Below, one piece after another: positions 8,081 to 12,374 of a stretch of 12,374 nt of DNA (its first letter is position 1; every line of letters begins with the position of its first letter). The DNA lies in the NCBI GenBank assembly GCA_015501595.1, contig JADNRX010001226.1:1-12374 (forward strand). Direction: 5' to 3'. Made by a program: the position numbers and the translations under genes. The notes under the pieces are model-generated. The model saw only the letters and a list, made by a program, of their open reading frames with translations. It had not been told where the DNA came from and did not search any database. Source of the stretch: Hymenopellis radicata. Taxonomy: Eukaryota; Basidiomycota; Agaricomycetes; Agaricales; Physalacriaceae.

Positions 8081-8168
8081 GCGGCATAACCGACCTCCCA
8101 GAACAACTCACCGATTTACACTCTTCGCCTGATCACATCCTCCGGCGACGCCTTTCACGAAACACGAC

Positions 8169-8744
8169 ATGGCAAATAACGTGGCGGAGGAACGCATCGA
8201 ACTCGACGATCCCAGTTATCCTCCTGAACTGTACCACCACGTCCAGGACATGATCAACCAGCTCCCGACCGGCCACCAGGAATTGAAGGATTCCGGTCAG
8301 TTTCCTGTACCCGTACGTGATTCGCCTTTGTCAGCGAATGTTTGAATTCGAGTTGGCGTCCAATCAGATTTCCCTTTGCCCAACTCTTGGCGAAAATTCG
8401 CCAGTCTATTGCCCCATATGCCCTCCTCCGAAGATCGAAATTGCCTTCAAAACCTTGAAGAACAGAATCTACTACGACAAACGCCGCTCGCCGCCGCCGT
8501 TATATAAGACGGAAGCCGCTTGGGCCCAACATCATTGGAGAAGGGTTCACGGGAATGTCGTGATACCTGTTCCAGCTCCGAACAGCAAAGTTCGTCAGGT
8601 ATGCTGTTTTCTCCCTGCCCATGCTATGCCTGAGTGACATCCACCAAGGGCAGTCGTGGAGCGACCAAGGAAGACTATCGCTGTCCACTACATGATACCC
8701 GGAGTGCGAAGGCAGGGTGCGAACGCTGGCGTACAGGAGTGTAA
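8169..8744 (+). CDS. Zinc-finger protein with atypical C2H2 spacing (C-terminal end uncertain)
   Basis: ATG at 8169 follows a TATA box. Exon 1 is 8169-8312 (48 codons, acidic, starting MANNVAEERIELDDPSYPPE) and ends at a GTACGT donor. Exon 2 is 8368-8598 (77 codons) and exon 3 starts at 8649 after a 50-nt intron. Exon 2 has CPIC (Cys63, Cys66) and, about 37 residues later, His104 and His109 in TEAAWAQHHWRRVH, a C2H2-like arrangement with an unusually long loop. Exon 3 (GSRGATKEDYRCPLHDTRSA) brings two further cysteines and reads to TAA 8742-8744, giving 156 aa. The acceptor chosen (AAG before 8649) keeps this frame; the CAG acceptor five bases downstream gives only SWSDQGRLSLSTT and a stop at 8692-8694. 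The true protein may continue through more exons into 8758-9161. Nucleic-acid binding is possible but not shown. Confidence 0.5.
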
Positions 8745-8757
8745 ACGGCTACTGTGA

Positions 8758-9161
8758 GAATCACTTTCATCTTGTGCACTGCGCCATCGAGACACGCTAT
8801 ATGACCGACTGGCCGTGGCAGCATGGCGACCTTCCCTGGATGACCGTCAGCTTCCGCTCGCAGACGAGGAACTGCGGCATTACATCTACCGCGTTGTAGA
8901 CCCGTCATGGGCCACCATCTATGCCGATCTCGTCCTTGGCCATCTTCCCCTATGCCTTATCATACTTTGGAGGAATTGGTTGACGAGTGGCGCAGAACGG
9001 ATCCAGATTTTGTACGCGCATTCGGCCTGTTCGAGGAAGAGAACTCGCTTTCTGGATCTTGCTTCACCTCGCCGATGTTCCGAGCTCTATCGGGATTCTC
9101 TTCGCCGGGACTAGTCCCAAGGACATTGCTGTTGTCGATTCCCCGAGTACATTATGATTGA
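8758..9161 (+). pseudogene. Coding-like continuation of the zinc-finger gene with a frame change
   Basis: From 8758 one frame reads strongly protein-like sequence (for example LPLADEELRHYIYRVVDPSW, then ATIYADLVLGHLP). From about 8950 a different frame takes over (YHTLEELVDEWRRTDPDFVR, then AFGLFEEENSLSGS) and reads to TGA 9159-9161. A 41-nt intron from GTCCTT to TTTGGAG would join the two in phase but is short and lacks a clear branch point; a missing base near 8950 is an equal explanation. It is probably the C-terminal part of the upstream zinc-finger gene, since no start codon or promoter of its own is evident. No family was recognised. Confidence 0.35.
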
Positions 9162-9335
9162 TTAATATACGATTTGTTTGAATGTGAATTCCATTGCCAA
9201 GATAAAACGAAAAACGATAACAACGCGAGTGGGATAGCAGGTCGAGTAGCAGGTTGGTGATACAGATGAGATGCGAAAATGATATAAAGATATACCTATG
9301 CAAGACGTGCGGAAGACGGGAATATCGAACGGACA

Positions 9336-10667
<1,332 letters not shown>

Positions 10668-10677
10668 TGTTGCAGAA

Positions 10678-10725
10678 CTAAAATGATTGTTGAATATCGT
10701 GAATCGATATCGAACTGGCACTCAC
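10678..10725 (-). other. Candidate intron in the kinase 5' leader
   Basis: GTGAGT at 10725 and TTTTAG ending at 10678 delimit 48 nt just upstream of the kinase ATG. The sequence before it carries no ATG, so the intron would lie in the 5' untranslated region. Confidence 0.35.
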
Positions 10726-11059
10726 AAAGAAATTCAGACAGCAGTATCGGTCTTAATGCTGCGAGGGATGAGAGTTAGAGAAATGGTCTGAACAAGGAGG
10801 TGGGCATCAACAAAGCCATTGTTTGGCTCTTTGTAGCTTGGACCCAGTGATCGTAGATTACGTGACAGTGGATTCGGCCTGGATTTCCAAATGGTATGGC
10901 GTCCACAAGGACATAACAATGCCGCTCACTAGCGAGATGTGGCCCGCGGGGTGTAAATGTCCCCCAAGATTCCCTTATTTGGCTCATGTTTAGAACGTAA
11001 TGTGGCCCACGGGTCGTATCAGCAAAAACCAAGTTTCCTTTCTTTTTACAGACTCACGT
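10726..11059. other. Upstream region of the kinase, no convincing gene
   Basis: About 330 bp. It contains a minus-strand frame (10775-11032) without recognisable features and two near-identical 14-mers, atgtggcccgcggg at 10937-10950 and atgtggcccacggg at 11000-11013, which may be regulatory. A T-rich tract with an acceptor-like end (ctttttacag) lies at about 11041-11050 on the plus strand. Confidence 0.35.
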
Positions 11060-11596
11060 TCAGCAGTTCCCCTTCTTTGCAATACTTATAGCGCTTCCAC
11101 CTCGTTGTGTACTGGCGGGATTTGAGTGATTATACGTCGTTGAAGCTGGCAGTAAAATCCTCGTACGATACTCGGTTTTCGCAGCAGAGCAATGATCGAT
11201 TATCAACGCATAAGATTCGTTCCATTCAAAGGTGTCAACGGATATCAAGGCTGGCAGTCTATAAGGAGTAGGTTCTCGAAGTGTCCCCATGCTTTCGAAC
11301 TCGCGCTCCATGCAGCTAAAGTCGTACAGATCGTCAGAACGGTTTCGACCAAGCAGACGATCCAAACTAGGGCCTATAACTCGAATCATGCGGTTATCGT
11401 TATCGTTCTGGGAGAAGCAGACATGATAGATATCTGTGAGTTTCTCGCACATCAGTACTTCCAAATCAAGAATACCGAACTGCCGACCTGGTTGGGCGCA
11501 GTCATAATGAGAATATGTGCAGACTTCAGTCCGTTTCCCGGATGTCGCCTTCGTCGGTCTCGATATGGATGATGGGGGTGAATGTGCCTGGTGCAA
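11060..11596 (-). CDS. Uncharacterised ORF
   Basis: This 178-codon minus-strand frame ends at TGA 11062-11060. Its middle has a balanced, protein-like composition (for example FGILDLEVLMCEKLTDIYHV, then RVIGPSLDRLLGRNRSDDLY and SVDTFEWNESYALIIDH). The first 35 residues are Ser/Pro/Thr-rich and may not belong. No domain was recognised. The antisense frame at 11192-11572 is also open for 126 codons, which weakens the case. It might be an exon of a gene lying between the kinase and the secreted-protein gene; no splice partner was established. Confidence 0.3.
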   Translation of the reverse strand: MHQAHSPPSSISRPTKATSGKRTEVCTYSHYDCAQPGRQFGILDLEVLMCEKLTDIYHVCFSQNDNDNRMIRVIGPSLDRLLGRNRSDDLYDFSCMEREFESMGTLREPTPYRLPALISVDTFEWNESYALIIDHCSAAKTEYRTRILLPASTTYNHSNPASTQRGGSAISIAKKGNC

Positions 11597-11853
11597 TTGT
11601 ACGAGCAGACAGAGTAATGAATTGTTGGAGATAGTGATGGTATGAGGTCAAGAAGCTTCGGCAAGCGCCGGAAAGGGCTGCAAAACGGGGAACCCAGTTC
11701 GTACTCACCAGAATACGTGGATAGTACCTTACACGGCGGTAAAGAATCTCAGAGGGAGAACAATCACTTAGTGAAGAATACGCGATAGCGATATTATTAA
11801 TTCTCAACAGAAAGCAACGGAGTCCGGGTATCAGTAACGTAGTTTGTAAACCT
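11597..11853. other. Short region without a supported gene
   Basis: The minus-strand frame 11526-11876 crosses this stretch, but it can be reached from the upstream gene only if that gene is read in the frame that loses its conserved cysteine end. I see no motif in it. A GTGAGT donor-like site lies near 11705-11710 on the minus strand. Confidence 0.3.
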
Positions 11854-12298
11854 TTAGCAGAACTGGTATCCCGCATACTGCAGAGAATGTGTTAGCCTAC
11901 TCAACCAGAAGGGAATCCTCGACCTACCCCAGCACATTTGACACACGAGACGTCGGTCCCATTGACAACGGGGATGTTTGGCAGTTGCAGCATTCGTACC
12001 GTTCGTGTCATAGAGCTGCAGATTAACCTGCTTTCCACCAGCAGCGTCAACATTCCACGTAAGACTTAGTCTAAGTGGGATGAGCGTCAAAATATCGGGG
12101 AAGGATGCGCTGCCTACTCAGACTGGACACGCTGCAAGTAGAGACCTCCGCCGCTCTTGTAGATCCCGACGGTGTAAGGAGGATAGCCACCTCCCACTAC
12201 ATCGATGGTCGCACGTCAGTCCCGTCTAGGCGGCCTGAGGACGAACGTACAGTGAAGGTGTAGTCGGTACAAGTGGTCAGCGTCTCCGGAGTGGGAGC
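11854..12298 (-). CDS. Small, probably secreted protein with Kre9/Knh1-like domain (5' end not resolved), one apparent frameshift
   Basis: Exons 12298-12247, 12196-12118, 12070-11928 and 11877-11854 are joined by introns of 50, 47 and 50 nt. The peptide shows the pattern of the Agaricomycete extracellular family annotated as Kre9/Knh1-like or Ser/Thr-rich cell-wall proteins: APTPETLTTCTDYTFT, then GGGYPPYTVGIYKSGGG, then LTWNVDAAGGKQVNLQLYD and TNGTNAATA. After that, one surplus A in an AAA run near 11977-11979 must be skipped to reach NIPVVNGTDVSCVKCAG and the final YAGYQFC before TAA 11856-11854. Without the skip the sequence loses the cysteines. The last exons carry four cysteines and no hydrophobic GPI-type tail, so a soluble secreted form is likely. 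The signal peptide would lie upstream, at or beyond the right window edge. Confidence 0.5.
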
Positions 12299-12374
12299 CT
12301 ATTATTCGTCGCACATTGAATACCAAAGGTCGCATAACACTACGACACGCGCTAGGTGATGGTGTAGGTCAGCC

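Noticed and set aside
8675..8908. Minus-strand 77-codon frame
   Set aside because: Antisense to the zinc-finger tail, no motif.
11192..11572. Plus-strand 126-codon frame opposite the uncharacterised minus ORF
   Set aside because: Protein-like in places but without promoter, splice context or family motif. The minus frame is longer and was kept only at low confidence.
12251..12374. Tandem repeat of the secreted-protein domain suggested by CTACACCATCACC near 12363 and CTACACCTTCACT near 12255
   Set aside because: The similarity is limited to about 12 bases and the window ends there, so a repeated domain cannot be supported.

Overview
The window looks like a stretch of an Agaricomycete-type basidiomycete chromosome. 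Genes lie on both strands and are cut by many short GT-AG introns, mostly 45-60 nt with CTRAY-like branch points, and the protein families seen suit that group. No rRNA, tRNA, CRISPR or bacterial-type operon structure was seen. All gene models come from splicing by eye.

Layout. (1) 26-170, minus: first exon of a probable membrane protein running off the left edge. (2) 171-1642: divergent intergenic region. (3) 1643-3782, plus: a complete 14-exon class-3 aldehyde dehydrogenase (478 aa), the best supported gene, including a probable GC-AG intron and two micro-exons. (4) 3783-4625: no firm gene, one doubtful ORF. (5) 4626-5052, plus: a small C2H2-like zinc-finger protein (107 aa, 3 exons). (6) 5074-7179: a roughly 2.1 kb segment bounded by collinear, imperfect inverted repeats of about 140 bp. 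It holds scrambled minus-strand coding-like fragments and a duplicated exon/intron boundary but no recognisable transposase; I read it as a decayed or non-autonomous DNA transposon. (7) 7184-7877, minus: an unidentified, apparently broken gene. (8) 8169-8744, plus: a second zinc-finger gene with a TATA box, followed by coding-like sequence to 9161 that changes frame. (9) 9336-10667, minus: an AGC-family (PKA-like) protein kinase with nearly all catalytic motifs but about four single-base frameshifts. (10) 10668-11853: kinase upstream region and an unidentified minus-strand ORF. (11) 11854-12298, minus: the 3' part of a small, probably secreted protein with a Kre9/Knh1-like fold, again with one apparent single-base frameshift.

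The genes do not form an obvious pathway. The aldehyde dehydrogenase probably oxidises fatty or aromatic aldehydes, the kinase is a signalling enzyme, and the zinc-finger proteins may bind nucleic acid. The most notable features are the inverted-repeat element and the concentration of single-base frameshifts in otherwise conserved coding sequence on its right side. The genes to its left are intact. Either the right half is decaying or the assembly there contains indel errors.
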